DNA of 64,000 bases. It comes from Heterobilharzia americana. Taxonomy: Eukaryota; Platyhelminthes; Trematoda; Strigeidida; Schistosomatidae. The notes beneath the pieces were generated by a model. That model did not search any database. It was not told the origin of the DNA and saw only the letters and a list, made by a program, of their open reading frames with translations. Within the stretch, counting starts at the first letter, position 1. Every line of letters starts with the position of its first letter. Below, in pieces: positions 1-11,870 of this stretch. The DNA is taken from NCBI GenBank assembly GCA_944470555.2, contig OX104132.1, forward strand, positions 4,845,755 to 4,909,754. The letters run 5' to 3'. Both the position numbers and the translations under genes were made by a program.

Positions 1-294
1 ATCCATATGGAATCTTAGTAGTCCAATTTGTTAGCGTGCATTATGCCACTTGACCTTATGACGAACGCATAAAGCCCAAGGTTACAGCTGCACCACCCGC
101 CCTACCTTCAAGAATATCAGAAGATTCAAACAATAGCCAAATGTTTCCTACTTTCAAACTGAGCTTGCCTTAGTATGATGAACAATTATGCTGGTGTTTA
201 TCTGTTTCATCCTTTGCTACCTGCAAAGCATTAACGTTCTTACTCTAGACGCAACTTTTATGTACCGGAAAGAACGGTGTCTATTGTACGGTTT

Positions 295-410
295 CATATT
301 GTACATAACAGTCAGTTCACATTACCAAAATGATCAAACCTGTAAACTGGTTTGTTTTCATGTAACTTATGTTGTATGAAGCATATCCTTATTATTATTA
401 TTATTAACTG
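295..410 (+). repeat. Dispersed ~115-bp repeat ending in a TTA/ATT tail
   Basis: This segment matches the reverse complement of about 17,940-18,045 over nearly its full length, with scattered mismatches. Shared blocks include the stretch around 'aacagtcagttcac' and 'catgtaacttatgttgtatg'. In both copies the homology ends in a short (TTA)n run, here at about 390-408. A simple-repeat tail of this kind is typical of the 3' end of some non-LTR elements or SINEs. The element family is not recognised. Confidence 0.6.
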
Positions 411-420
411 CTTTGCTACA

Positions 421-1371
421 GGTGACGCTTTTCTATATGCCGACAGCCTAAAAGTCGCCTACTCTTGTTATAGCCATGAGCTAGGTGACCGCTGTGACTG
501 CTATTCGACATGAACTAGAAAAGCTTTCTTCCTGGTGTGCTGATACCCTTCCACGGTTCAACACCAACAAATGCGGATGGAGCTGCATCGGTAACAGTGA
601 CCATGACTTGATATTTGGAGTATCTGGACAACAGTTATCAAACTCAGTTCTGTCTCAGACCTAGCTCAGATATTCCAGTGACTTGAATTTATCTGAGCAG
701 GCAGCGTACAGCGAAACTAAGCCACACAGGCTCCTAGGATGCACATTCGTAAATTTTATGGTACTGAATGAAGGGTCCTACTCTACAAAGTATGCATCCG
801 TTCAGTTCTAGAACACTGCTCATTTGTCATAAATAGCTTTAGAATAGACGACAAACTAAAAGTCGAAGGGGTACAACGCCACTTTACATTAAGAACACCA
901 GGAGCTGACTGCACCCTTGACTACATCTCCAGATGCAACACGCCAGGACTAGAACCCCTCTGGAAGAGGCAACTTAGAATGAATCTTATTTTTCACTATG
1001 AGTTACTTCGTGAACAAAGTCATTCATGTGACCCTGAAATTAAAATACTTTATTATAAACTACTTTGTAAGCAAATGCACTCATGCGGTCCAGGAATAGA
1101 AATGGTCGTAACATCTATTTACAATATACGTAATCACAAACAATTAGCTAAAACTGAGTGTTGTAAGACCAATGTGCGAGGTAATTTCTTATTCAGTAAG
1201 TTCTCTCACATTTGGAATAGACTTCCTATGGAAATATGTACTGCAGGTTCATTATCTGTCTTTCGTTCCTCACTTAATAAGCTCCTCACAGATGATGAGT
1301 CCATCACTCGTTTGGTCACTAGATATACGTTCTGGGCTAATGAAAACATACTAGGCCCCGTAAACGTGTAA
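421..1371 (+). pseudogene. CR1-like non-LTR retrotransposon fragment: end of reverse transcriptase and C-terminus
   Basis: This is the 3' coding end of a CR1/Jockey-type LINE. The frame starting at 421 reads 'YADSLKVAYS' (about 436-465), which sits where the RT catalytic motif Y/F-A-D-D belongs. The second Asp is replaced by Ser, so the enzyme would be inactive. Between about 480 and 770 the frame is broken. From 772 to 1371 it is open for 200 codons and carries the typical post-RT landmarks: 'IRSVLEHCSFV', 'VEGVQRHFT', 'LEPLWKRQLRMNLIFHY', and finally 'FSHIWNRLPMEI' followed by a short tail to the stop at 1371. The 5' part of the element lies outside the window or is lost. Assignment to CR1-like rather than another Jockey-group clade is by motif style only. 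Confidence 0.75.
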
Positions 1372-2254
1372 AGTAAGGCTATAATCAATCCCAAGTATTT
1401 TTTTTCTTAATAGGCCCCAATGTTATTGCACGGGGCGTTTGACTGCTATTCCACTAGCTTAGTTTGCGTGGTCAGTAAAGTATACATCACCTTGATGTAG
1501 AGTCAGTTTTACCCATACGTCTACAAATAAACACGGTATATCCAAAACTTGTACGTGTTTTACGTAGGAAAATCATAAGAGTTATTTTTATATGCATAAA
1601 TTATAGTTCACAAATGGCTGGAGTGACTCTTAGAAGATAGGAACTTCTCTCTACCCGTTTTGTCTAGTGCCGTATATCAGTTGTCAGTTTCTGCTCATGC
1701 TTTCTTTCCATGTGTTTTCAGCATATGCTTGAAGAGAAAATCTTGAGCTCAGTTTTGACCAAAAAATATCAACTTACTCAACGTTCTACTTCATACGTAA
1801 TGCCAGAAATTATTGGAAAAGTTCTTCAACCTGTTTTCCTTCCAATTTTCTGAAAGGTTTCACAGTAAACTCACCTACTTATCAACATTCTAAATGCTAC
1901 CATACACGAAAACTCAACTACAATAACTGGTCACAACGGCAGCAAAAATCTGGAAAAACAACTTAATCTAAGAAATAGGCTCTCCTAGCGACTAGAGACA
2001 TATCCGCAAACAAACCTATGCAACAAACTTCCCCAGTACTTTATCTCTCTTGACTCCATCTAGCAGAAGACAATAAACAGTCAACATACATCCTTGATAA
2101 ACCTGTCTGCATTGTATAAGTCCTGTGTGCCAAACTCGATTACCATAGAATAATTGTCCTTCAAATGTCTATTTATTTTTACCGCAGCAACTAATTCTGA
2201 TGGCTTGCATCTACATGGCTGTGTAAGGTAACACTACGAGTGGGGAGTGCGTAG
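1372..2254. other. Unassigned AT-rich sequence
   Basis: No open frame above about 60 codons, no RNA gene and no recognised element motif was seen. It may contain the 3' UTR of the LINE that ends at 1371. Confidence 0.4.
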
Positions 2255-2329
2255 ACTTAGATACTCACACGGATTATGTGGTTATGCTAACACTTGCTGT
2301 TGACTCAAGTCGAAAAGTGAGTTTTTGTT

Positions 2330-2720
2330 GACCAGTGATACTGTGAACATATGAATTGATGTTAAAATAAACGTTTATCTTACGACACACGTAACTATAC
2401 TGCCGGGTTGGGCATCTCGGTCGCATGTGACGCAAACGTTGAATATTGTAGGATTTGTGCCACTTTATTGGGAAAAAAATGGTGAGTGGAAACGACCGAA
2501 ACTCATAAACAATCTGTATGCACTGTGAAGTGATATTTTACTATTCTTTTCACAACCTGCAAACACTTGATATTATGACAAAATTTGATGCCCTACCTTC
2601 CGTATCATTCACAGCAGCTCAATTAATGGGGATTTATCCACCATTATCAGTCTGGTGATGCCTGTAAACTGGTTTTTCTCATGTTAAATTCTTAATTTGC
2701 AACTAAACTATTTATTTATT
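2330..2720 (+). repeat. Dispersed repeat family A, copy 1
   Basis: This copy shares an ordered series of blocks with 6,695-6,945 (same orientation) and with 18,050-18,660, 19,800-20,225 and 60,045-60,490 (opposite orientation). Blocks seen here are 'acgcaaacgttgaatatt' (about 2,432), the stretch 'cactgtgaagtgatatttta' (about 2,521), 'tgatattatgac' (about 2,567) and 'gatgcctgtaaactggtttttctcatgtt' (about 2,656-2,685). Copies are well diverged, so this is an old family. It encodes no recognisable protein, and the class (SINE, MITE or LINE 3' tail) is unknown. Confidence 0.6.
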
Positions 2721-3425
2721 ATTACCACAGTGACGTACTCTTATCACAGAAAAGCTAGCTCACCAAGGTAAAATTGAAAACTATTTTCTTTTACAATTTT
2801 CCTGGCTATTTCACCTTTCATTGAATCAGTTTGTCCTAAAGTCACCTGTGGCCCTTTTCATCCTGCACCCGGATTTACGGATAGATTATGGGTTTATCAT
2901 CTACCCATGGAGGTAAATACGCACCTGAAGATCATTGCAGTGAAAGTCCTTCAGCGCTTCAATCGAAAAAATAACCGAGCCTCAAGACGTAGAATCGAGA
3001 GCTCAAAAACTACAAGTTCCCTCTACTCACATTATTGATGTTGGATGGTGGAACTCATGAAAACTAGTAACTTTGTTTCTGCGGTACACATCCAACAGGT
3101 GACCTGATTAGGCAGAGGTGATGAAAAGGAACCAAGGAGACCAATAAAAGTGGTCCAAATGTATAAAAGGGAGACGTATACCATTGTGGTCAACGCGCAC
3201 AAGGCGAGTGACTCAAATGTTCACATTCGTGTGGGCTGGACTTTTGAGGGTAGAGCCAGAGGCTCGGGAAGAGAAGGGACAAAAAAATATAAAACTGGTG
3301 GGTTTTCTTAGGGTAAGGTTTCAGAAACGATTCCCTCTAACGCTTACAGTGGTAGGCAAGTTTGTATCTCTGTCAATCTAACGGTACTGTGTACGGAGGC
3401 TAGCAGCCTGAGTGATACAATGCAG
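2721..3425. other. Unassigned sequence
   Basis: No coding or repeat signature was recognised. A 65-codon open frame at 3,184-3,381 (+) has no familiar motif and is not supported as a gene. Confidence 0.35.
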
Positions 3426-4930
3426 GAGAGGTGTGTCGTCACAGACGAATTCAAATTTGACGTGGTTACCGTGACAGAAAAATGGCCCGTAAGAGGTACG
3501 TATCCTGCTCCTCCTACCTCTAGGTACCTCTACAGCAGGGATGACAATATTCAGTCGGATAGGCTGAGAAGTTCTACTTCACATCCACGAAGACTTAAAT
3601 CTGTGGTTGACTTACTTGGAAGCAAGTGAAGACGGTGCTTGCCGACTAATATGCGTTGAGATCAGGTCATTTGATGAAATAATCAAAATCGGAGTAACAC
3701 AAAAATTCATGTTGAGGGGAAAACGACTTCCTTCTGAACCTCACTTGTGAGCGGAGTAGTAGCTGCAGATGCCTGTCAACGAGTGACCCAAATGGACTTC
3801 ACAACGCCTGGGTGCAGCCTTCATCTACAAATTCAAACACCTGCTTCGGTAGCAACCTTCTTTGATCATCTGCAAAGAGCGTTTGGTTCCAAAACGTCAT
3901 GAGCGTAACACGTTCTGACCCATAGCATATACCATAGCTTCTAGATTCGGTTTATACATGTCAAAGAGAGAAATTGACTGAGGTCCACCATCTGTTATCC
4001 CCAACTGAAGCGATCAGGTAGAATCGCTTTCTACATTTTGCACACACGATTTAGGTGATGATTGCCTCCCCCCTAGACGTAATGGATGGGGTGCGGCATG
4101 TCAGTTATCAGAGAGTTCACAATCGCAATAAACTGGACTTTGGGTAATAACATGCCTGGAGGTGAAGACGAGAAAGAATTTAACCCAACGTTTGACGGAG
4201 CAAAGTCACAATTCATTACGTGGTCAGCTACATGTAGAAATTCTCGCTACCTTCCGTGGGTCAATATGAGAGCATCCACGCTCTGAGGAGAAGAAAATGA
4301 CTGTGACACCTAGTCATAGAAACAGGCAAGCAGGTTTCAAGAATTCATCCTGCAAGGTTGATAAAATGTATGAATCAGATATTATGGAGTTCAGAATGAA
4401 ATGCAAAAGGCACCTAGCAATCTGCTTTCAGGTATGTCCAAAATGATTGTTCTCGTACGTTAAAAGGGCAACAAAACGTAAGGATGGAGTCCCGTCTCTC
4501 CTGTTAGCTGGTAATTCAGAAGAGTCTAACCTTTCCGAAGGTGAATGTTTCGTTGACCACTTCAGCAAGGTATGCTGAGTAGACGGGGACGTCATTTCGT
4601 TGGCCATCATTCCGAAAAGTGTCCCCCCAAATAGGCCTTTCGGTTACTGAGCAACTCAGCAGCTAAGAAACCCTCTGGTCCGGATGACTTGCATCCTACG
4701 CTGCTATCCAACTTGGCTAACCGACAGAATGCTGAGTTACCAAATAGGTTTCTATATCACACTTGGCATTCAAGCTACTGTCAAGATGCTGTAAACAGCC
4801 CAGCTTTCAACGCGAGCAAAAGGCGAACCGTTACGAGTAATCTCCTCACAAGATCAGGGTCAAATATTCCTCTGACCATCCAGGACTTGAATATCGGAGT
4901 AAAACCTGAACACTGTTGTAGACTGTAAAT
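3426..4930 (+). pseudogene. CR1-like LINE remnant: endonuclease start to start of reverse transcriptase
   Basis: Landmarks occur in the right order for the ORF2 of a CR1-like LINE but in different frames with stops between. 'FDVVTVTEKW' at about 3,450-3,482 matches the endonuclease motif that normally reads D-V-I-x-V-T-E-T-W. The EN-RT linker piece 'SYVKRATKRKDG' lies at about 4,455-4,490. 'AKKPSGPDDLHPTLLSNL' at about 4,661-4,714 is the RT entry motif (usually ...SGPDGIHP...). The central part (3,560-4,290) has no clear match and may hold other insertions. Later RT motifs are absent, so this copy is broken by frameshifts and probably truncated near 4,930. Confidence 0.6.
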
Positions 4931-5530
4931 CAACGTTGATCTGCTTAACAAAATAGATAGGCGTTTGCCACGCCGATTAGCGTGCCGAACACTCAAATAT
5001 TCTACACATTACAAACACCTACCCACAGTCCACCTGTGCATCCTCATAATCCTAGTCAATATTTTGTGAACAGATGTATACTCTTCGCCGGAAACTTCAC
5101 CAGTTATGAACCCAACCAAAAATATTTTCGGACCCCGCACAATATATACGACCCGTGGTGTCCAAGATTGATTGATCCCCGATAACACAGGGCTGGAGCC
5201 AATGCCCTCGAATTTCACCGGTCGTAAACCATACTTTACGCCAAGAGCAAAGAAGAATTGCACGTTAACAACCCATAAGTGCCTTGAAAAACTAGGTAAT
5301 CACATATTTGTGCGAGACAGAAACCCATCAGTCACGCCCAGTTTTGAGTCACATTACATCCGAAATATCGGTAGTGCATCGCCTCGCGAACTAAATACGG
5401 TAAGTCGTTTTCCCACCGGGGCTAAACAGATATAGTAAGCTACCCTACAAGCCACAGTAAACTTTTTAAGATTCCGCTTATTAATGCCCACTCGTTACTT
5501 AAAAAAATGCCCGACCTAAGAACAACAGTT
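4931..5530. other. Unassigned sequence between two LINE fragments
   Basis: Overlapping open frames of 67-87 codons exist on both strands (4,982-5,185 and 5,172-5,435 on +, 5,009-5,263 on -), but none shows a recognisable motif. It may be decayed LINE sequence. Confidence 0.3.
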
Positions 5531-5534
5531 TTAC

Positions 5535-6690
5535 TAGCCAAACCCACAGCATTACCAGTTACTGAATCATCGTTTACTGCCCGAATTCTAGATATCAACC
5601 TGTGTATAGATGATTATACTCTTTATCGCACTAATCGTGATCACTAGGGTGGTAGAGGCTGTTTGATCTATGTGTGGCCTCGTTACCCAAAATAAGATTG
5701 AAGATGACATCCCCAGTGATCGGCTGGGCTCACTTTGGCTCACTATAGACGGTACCAAGTACAGAATCCTCATAGGCTGTGTGTGAATAGCGTCATGCTA
5801 AACAAAAGAAAATGATAAACCTATGGCTGGATCATTTGGCCAAGCTGACTCTCTCACTGTCGAGTTCCAACTGATTGCAGGTGACTTTAACTTCCCTGAA
5901 GTCAACTGCTAGGCCGGTCGCGGCCCACAGCGCTTTGATGAAATGCTTACTGTCATAGATATCCATGACTTGACGCATTACATCCACCAACTTAGGCGTA
6001 GGGATAATATACTGAACCCGGTCCTTTGCTGTAAACTTCGTTTCCGTGACTACCTACGTTAGTAGCGAATTCTCCAGCAGTAACCTTAGGATGGTGTTCT
6101 GTTGCTTACCAATTCTTCCTCCCAATGAGCAAAACAAGCAATCTTCAAGTTGCACTGAACCTACAAGAATGCATAATGGGAAGTGCTCATAAAGCTCCTC
6201 AGATGCTCTCCATGGGATAACTACTTTACCACAGCCTCATTAACAGACATACTCACTTTTTTACAGAAATACAGAGTTATGTCTAGACACGCTCCTGTGA
6301 AAACAGTTAAGATGTATAAGCAGCCAGAATCATATATCCCTAAAATATTTCCCAATAAGCTTGGGAAATTATCATCACAATACCACTTGTCAAAATACTT
6401 CATATCACTGCACTCAATTTATGAAATTTACGAATATGTTGGGACACTACGTCTGGAACACGCAGTAAGTGAAGAGATCATTGCTCTCAAAAGCGGTTCC
6501 AAAATACGCAAGTTGAAATCTTTTGAATGAACGTTTGCAGCCATCAAGAGATGTAGCCTATTTGCTACACAATGGGATTGTATACAACGATCCCCTTGAG
6601 ACTGGTGAACTGTTTAACGAATCATTCGCAACTTCCAACCATAGTATTTTAACCCCACCAGTTTTGCTGCAACGAATATTGAGTGGATTT
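5535..6690 (+). pseudogene. CR1-like LINE remnant: endonuclease domain and EN-RT linker
   Basis: This is a second decayed copy of the same kind of element as at 3.4-4.9 kb. In order it shows: 'LPVTESSF' (about 5,551), where family members have V-T-E-T-W; 'GGRGCLIYV' (about 5,650-5,676); 'LGSLWLTIDGTKYRILIGCV' (about 5,725-5,784); and 'AGDFNFPEVNC' (about 5,878-5,910), the catalytic GDFN block of the apurinic-type endonuclease. A 115-codon open frame at 6,183-6,530 and the 'GELFNESFATSN' piece (about 6,607-6,642) correspond to the linker before RT. The copy then stops abruptly where dispersed repeat family A begins (about 6,695), which suggests truncation or a later insertion. Frames change several times, so it is dead. 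Confidence 0.7.
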
Positions 6691-6694
6691 CGTG

Positions 6695-6945
6695 CCACTT
6701 TAGTGTGAAGAAAGAAATATGAGTAAGAATTATCTAAACTCAAAACGATATGTATGTACTGTAAAGTGATAGTTTCCCGCTCTTTTTATAACTTTCAGAG
6801 ACTTGATATCATGATAGAGGTTAATGTCCTGCCTCCGGTACCATTCAACACTGCTCAAATCTTTGAGGTTTCTCTACAATTACCAATATAATGGTGCCTG
6901 TGAACTGGCTTCTGTCATGTCAAATTCATAACCTGAGCGTAAAAC
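6695..6945 (+). repeat. Dispersed repeat family A, copy 2
   Basis: It aligns block by block with 2,455-2,720. Both contain 'tgtgccacttta/gtgccacttta', '...actgtaaagtgatag', 'gacttgatatcatgata', and 'ggtgcctgtgaactggcttctgtcatgtcaaattc', in the same order and spacing. It directly follows the truncated LINE at 5.5-6.69 kb. Confidence 0.65.
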
Positions 6946-7180
6946 ACTTATTCATTTATTTGTTTAACAGTAGTCATGTGCTTGTAGCAAACTGAAGGTC
7001 TTAGAACCCTCAAACAGAGAGCTTTGGCTCACTTTATTATTTTCTCTCGTATTTTTTAGATGATCAAAGAAGTGTTCGAGTGGATTGGGAGTATTTGTGG
7101 CTCCAGCGTTGTATTCACGGAGCTGGATTACTTAGTTGTGGAGCGTTTTGTTGCTTTCTGGACATTGTTATCACCAAAAA
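6946..7180. other. Unassigned sequence
   Basis: Nothing recognisable. Confidence 0.3.
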
Positions 7181-7181
7181 C

Positions 7182-8290
7182 TTAAGAAGGTGAGCGGTAC
7201 GTTTTCCCCTGCAATTCACTTAGTAGCTTACTTTGATAACCTTGTGTGTGATTGGTTATTTCTGTCGAGATCTTGTCATTGCCCCCATGTTTATTTTGGC
7301 TGGTCGTCCTGATGAATTGAAGTTTGACTCTCGTTGATCTTGTCAGTTGGTGAAATGGGTCATTGTCAATATGCCTGTTGATTGTTGACTGACCTGAATG
7401 CCAAGCTTCTAAATACTCTATGGCATACTTTGTGTTTCTTTCGTCCAGGATTACCACATTTTTCAGTCAAATTCATACTTGTACATATGCATTGACATGA
7501 GCGACAATATGTTATGACGCTTGACTGCTAGCTAATGCCTATGTTGAAGGACACGAACAGGGCAACCCCTTTTTCCGGCACAGTGCTTCCCGCAATATCT
7601 GCATTTTATTTTGTAGTTAAAGTTTCGTTCATTTTTCCTTGCAGCTGTATCTCTTCGCCTGCGTTAAAGAGACCGGGAGCTTTCCTGGGCTTATGAAACA
7701 CAACGATTCTAAAAGGCTTCGGTAATCTTGTCGTGATCACAGAGACGTTCCTAATGTGGGGTGGGATAATCCGTTCATTAGTTCTTCGAGGTTGACTTCT
7801 AGGATGTTGACGAACTGTGTAAATGTCTCTCGATGAAGCTGCATGAATATCCTTTCTTCTGGAAAACAGTCATCAAATGGTTTTTGCTTTTCGCTGCAGG
7901 GCTGACATACTAAAGTGTGTCCCCTCTGTTTTGAACAATACCTTTGTGCAACTGATTTTGTATGTTGTTGGGTTGTTGCTACTGTAGTTTAAGATTCCAT
8001 CCTTATCAGCTGGTTCTCTGCATACTTCAGTTTCAAATTTACGCTCATCCGTTCTGGTAATCAGAACAGCTAAAAATACCAGTTTCTTATTTGATTCCTC
8101 TTTAACTGTAAATTCGATGTTGCTGAAAATGTTCTTGATTATTATGTAAGCGTCTTCCAGTGCGTTTCCCTCATTGATGAGATAAGACATGCCAAGCTGC
8201 CGGTCATCGCCAATGATACGGAATACCAATATCCAATCTCCTTTTCTCCTACGACAAGACAGAGGAAAAAAGATTTGGCCTTTCTAAACG
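7182..8290 (-). pseudogene. Penelope-like element remnant: RT palm and GIY-YIG endonuclease tail
   Basis: Read on the minus strand, the open frame at 7,873-8,229 (118 codons) has the layout of the Penelope RT region that follows the catalytic motif. It contains 'NIFSNIEFTVKEESNKKLVF', then 'LAVLITRTDERKFETEV', then 'SSNNPTTYKISC', and an adjacent 'VLFKTEGTH'. In Penelope elements this order is usually ...F-T-x-E-x-E-x-x-x-x-L-P-F-L-D-x-x-V-x-R... then Y-R-K-x-x-x-T... The frame at 7,182-7,457 gives 'EAWHSGQSTINRHIDNDPF', as in the C-terminal end of the GIY-YIG nuclease domain. The catalytic YADD/YVDD motif is not recognisable and stops separate the pieces, so the element is dead. It is the longest of four Penelope-like pieces in this window. 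Confidence 0.65.
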
Positions 8291-8850
8291 GCTGTAGTGG
8301 AACATATTAGGCAGAGTAGGCACCAAGTTAGTACCGAGTCTTTGAGAGCACTTCAGTGCTTTGGCATCTTTCATAAAGCAACGACTAGCCGTTTAAATTT
8401 GACAATCGACACTGATTTGCATAAATATTGGGCACAATGCTCGAAACTTATCTTTATCGAAGCATCTTAATCAGTTACGAAGAGACCACAAAAATAGGAG
8501 CCCTTTTGTTGCGACTTTAGTGCAGTGTGCAGACGGTACACTGAAATTTTCTGAAACACTGTATTCATCGTGACGTTTGTGCAGTCTTGTCAGTATACTA
8601 CACCAGTTGTCCATTTCGATAGTTTCGTCTCGTTTGCTTGACAAGCTTAGCCGATAAGAGTGAACACCCCCCCTCAATCATACTCTATTTCCTCCGCTGA
8701 TCCACGGCCGTATACAGTTAAGATATGGAGAGGTCCCCTGTAGCATGTCTCCATGTACGGCCCTCGACCTTCAACCACTTTGGATGAAATGCCCTCGGAT
8801 ACACCTTACATTTTTCTTCAAGATTTTACATAAAATATCCCTCACAACTG
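8291..8850. other. Unassigned sequence, possibly 5' continuation of the Penelope-like remnant
   Basis: No motif could be assigned. A weak minus-strand continuation of RT may exist to about 8,480, but it has no diagnostic residues. Confidence 0.25.
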
Positions 8851-8859
8851 GTGGGGAAA

Positions 8860-9120
8860 TCCCTTTTACTCCAGAAGGTTGCCAAAGTCTGCGCAATTAA
8901 GCCTATAGTTTTCATACGAAAGGTTTGAAAACACCCTCTGAGCTAGCTGGTTCTCCATTAAACACTTGAAAATGTGGAGCCATCTCCCTATCGACATCAG
9001 AGCTTCCTGCTCAACCGTCCGGTTCAGCCGTATGCTAGAAAAAGAGCTATCCTTCGACAAACTCCCGAACACACTGAGCGAACCACGACTATGCTCAATA
9101 TAAAAGGCCCCTTAAATGCA
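8860..9120 (+). pseudogene. CR1-like LINE C-terminal fragment
   Basis: One + frame reads 'TLKMWSHLPIDIRAS' followed by 'VRFSRMLEKEL' at about 8,963-9,050. This fits the conserved W-N-x-L-P-x-x-[IV] block and the F-K/R-x-x-L helix that end CR1/Jockey polyproteins (compare 'FSHIWNRLPMEI' at about 1,203). The neighbouring frames are interrupted. Confidence 0.45.
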
Positions 9121-9129
9121 CTAGGTGCC

Positions 9130-9425
9130 ATACTCTAAATGATGTATCCATACACCCTTCCTGTTACGTCCGGCGGATAAGAAATAACCGTTAAGGCTAC
9201 TTCGATAATTAAGTAGCTCATTTGTGCCTCTCACTTATTACCATCACCAATAGAGGCATCTTCCGACAAACCCTCTCAAAAAATATCACGAAAACGCAAT
9301 ACATACCACATTTTTAATCAGACTGTGCACATGAAACCTATAGCCATACACGGAATAGCAGACAAGACACTCTAAGTACACATGTAAAGATATACATACG
9401 AACAACTTCCTTGTATCTTCGTTCA
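9130..9425. other. Unassigned sequence
   Basis: Nothing recognisable. Confidence 0.25.
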
Positions 9426-9429
9426 TCGC

Positions 9430-10015
9430 TCTGTTTTCTCTATTCTTGTCTTGAACAAAATCCTAGGAACCCGCAGTTAGATTGGCATTACATTACTTCA
9501 GCAGTACTTCTCTCAGGTATAACTGTCTCAGTCTCACAACAAATGCTCCACAATCGTGCAGCATGTGACAGACGTTTTTGCGACATCATATCAAGATCAT
9601 TCCACGAGCTCTGCCGACACTTATTCATCCAGTGTTTTAGAGGCCGTGCACTTACCGTAATGTTTTATTTTCAAACGGTTGACTAGTGCTATTTCGGCTA
9701 CTGAGTCTGTGGAAAGCTTACAGAAATGCAGGAAAATACCCACGGCTTTATGATGAAGTCCGAAATCTTTGGGATGACCTCAAAATTGAACGAAATTTGC
9801 AAACTATTCACCCGGAGACCTGGTACCATGCTAACCCTTATGGTGACTATGGTAGGGATATGTTCAGTTTAACATACTCAAAAGAAAATGGAACGTTTAT
9901 TCACGGAGGTATTTCATTATTATCATTGGTGTTTGTTATTGTATTTACAGTATTTCTTGACGCTTCAATGAAGCTGGAGATGCGTACCTTTTAACCAAAC
10001 ATAGAATCTGCAGTG
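9430..10015 (+). repeat. Diverged duplicated unit, first copy
   Basis: This ~580-bp segment is related to the next ~560 bp (10,033-10,595). Shared anchors in order are: 'gttttctctattctt' (9,434 / 10,037), 'caatcgtg' (9,552 / 10,153), 'atttattcatcc' against 'ttattcatcc' (10,226 / 9,622), the block around 'acagaaatgcaggaaaatac' against 'aaaaatacagaaaaatacat' (9,720 / 10,291), 'ttattatcattgg' against 'attgttatcag', and 'gaagctggagatgcgtacctttt' against 'gaacctggagatgcgtttccttt' (9,968 / 10,539). A 102-codon open frame at 9,686-9,994 has no known motif and is broken in the sister copy, so I do not call it a gene. Confidence 0.6.
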
Positions 10016-10032
10016 GTTCTTTGCTTTGTTTT

Positions 10033-10595
10033 CGTGTTTTCTCTATTCTTATTGTAAATAGAATCTTGAAAAACTGCACATAGGTTAGAATTACGATATT
10101 TCATAAGTTCTATTCTTAAGTATTGCTGCGTCCGTCTTCAAGTAACTCCTGTGCAATCGTGAAACCTGTAATGAACATCCTTATGGCATCACACGAAGAT
10201 AATTCTAAGCTTAAGCCCTTTGACATTTATTCATCCACTGTTACATTGACTGGCACCATTTCGTCCATTGCAGCTGTAAACAGCATACAAAAATACAGAA
10301 AAATACATACAGTTTTATCTTCAGAAACGGATTCCTTCAATCGACCTCGAAACCCGAAGGAATGTGGCCAATATTCACCGAGCTATTAAGCACAAGGCAG
10401 AGCACCATGGCGGCTACTGTGGACATATGTCCAATTTAGCATGAACAAACAAAAGTAGATCGTTTCATTAGGAAGGTGATATATTGTTATCAGTATTATT
10501 TATTGTTGTTAATACAGTCCATCTTGACATTTAAATGAACCTGGAGATGCGTTTCCTTTAATAAACACGTTGAATCTGCCGTGATGCTTCGCTCA
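10033..10595 (+). repeat. Diverged duplicated unit, second copy
   Basis: Sister of 9,430-10,015 in the same orientation and nearly adjacent. Divergence is substantial (many substitutions and small indels), so the duplication, or two insertions of the same element, is old. The family is unknown. Confidence 0.6.
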
Positions 10596-10599
10596 ATAT

Positions 10600-11635
10600 A
10601 TATGATACTTCAAATTAAGGAATTGAGTAATTTAGCCAGCACTATCCTTTTCCAGCAAAAAATTGCCGAGTTACTTCCCTTCTTTTTGAGTGAGGATTTT
10701 ACATATTCATTAGACATGACTATCACTTATGCTAGATAACTTAAAAACAACAAAAATTCCAAATTTAGAATAAAGTGCACCATTTGTATGTGGTGTGAAG
10801 TTTCCTTTTTTCTCCAGACTGGGGATTACCACTATCTGGAATGAAGAGATAATAAAAACTTTTTGTAAAAAAATATTACCGGAGATTTTCCACCTTCTAA
10901 TTTTTATAACCGTATCTGTGAAGATGGTATGCACCTGTGAATTCAGGAAAAAATTATTATTATTGTTGTTATTATCTTCCTATCAAGAACCCTTGAGTAC
11001 TCAGGTCAGAATCACTCCCTTGATAGTGCATCTTGTGATTGCTTTTCCTTTCTTTGTGGGTACCCGTCAGTCTGGACAAAATCTGTAACATTCTAGCTAA
11101 ACGGAGGCTGTATCCATCAGAGGTTTTCATACTTTTCTGTGGCAACTACAGAGCTGGTAAAATAGAAGTGTTACGGGCATCCTGCAACCCACTAATCGGT
11201 GCGTTGTTCATTATATGTCGAAAACCCAAGGTGAGTAGTGCCGCACTGGCTATAAACTGCTTAGTGGTTATCAAATTCCACCGATCATATATGGACTGTT
11301 TTCATTAAGGTAAATGGCGGAGCGTTTTGTTTGGGCATGGGCGAGTGCTGTCGGTCATGTACCAACATCTTGTACCATTGAGCAAGAGGTCATCCAGACT
11401 CAGGCAACAGCCGCTTTTGAGTAAGGAGTCTATCTAAACGATGCTATTTATAAACACACTGCACCTCCAAAATTCTGATCACATGTTTACTCACGGAGTC
11501 ATTTAATGAGGGTTGAAAACCTAAGGGCAAATGCAGCGGTTATAATGACAGGGGACTGAAAATCTAGAAGGTTAAAACCGCAAGAATGGTATGTTTGATT
11601 ATATTCTAACTAGGGCCTTCCGGGTAGTATTTCTC
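10600..11635. other. Unassigned sequence with a short ATT/GTT run
   Basis: A short 'attattattattgttgttatta' run at about 10,951-10,974 resembles the tail at 57,313-57,336. Open frames of 74-97 codons here have no recognised motif. Confidence 0.3.
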
Positions 11636-11639
11636 TGAA

Positions 11640-11870
11640 ACATTCCTATCAAATGTCTAGTGACAGGTGTACAGGATCGTCTGTCAACTGTGTTCATCAA
11701 AGTTCCACACTCCGAAAATATTTCAGGATACTAAGGTATATGAACTCCCACGGAACCAATATTCAAGAAGCCTTCAAGTCTTTACTTGGAAGTAGTCACG
11801 AACACACTACATTGAGATTTGTGAAAGCAATAGCTATTCACGAAATGAAACCACCTTTACGTTTATAAAG
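11640..11870 (+). pseudogene. Penelope-like GIY-YIG domain tail (fragment)
   Basis: The 71-codon open frame at 11,653-11,868 ends with 'TTLRFVKAIAIHEMKPPL'. This fits the last conserved helix of Penelope GIY-YIG endonucleases, where R-x-x-x-E-A-I-x-I-x-x-x-x-P-x-L is usual and where the domain normally ends. The conserved Glu is replaced by Lys here. Upstream the expected H-x-x-x-T-G-H box is not clear. The call rests on this one block. Confidence 0.4.

Noticed and set aside
9686..9994. A 102-codon frame with a hydrophobic C-terminus
   Set aside because: It lies inside a duplicated repeat unit and is broken in the sister copy at 10.0-10.6 kb.
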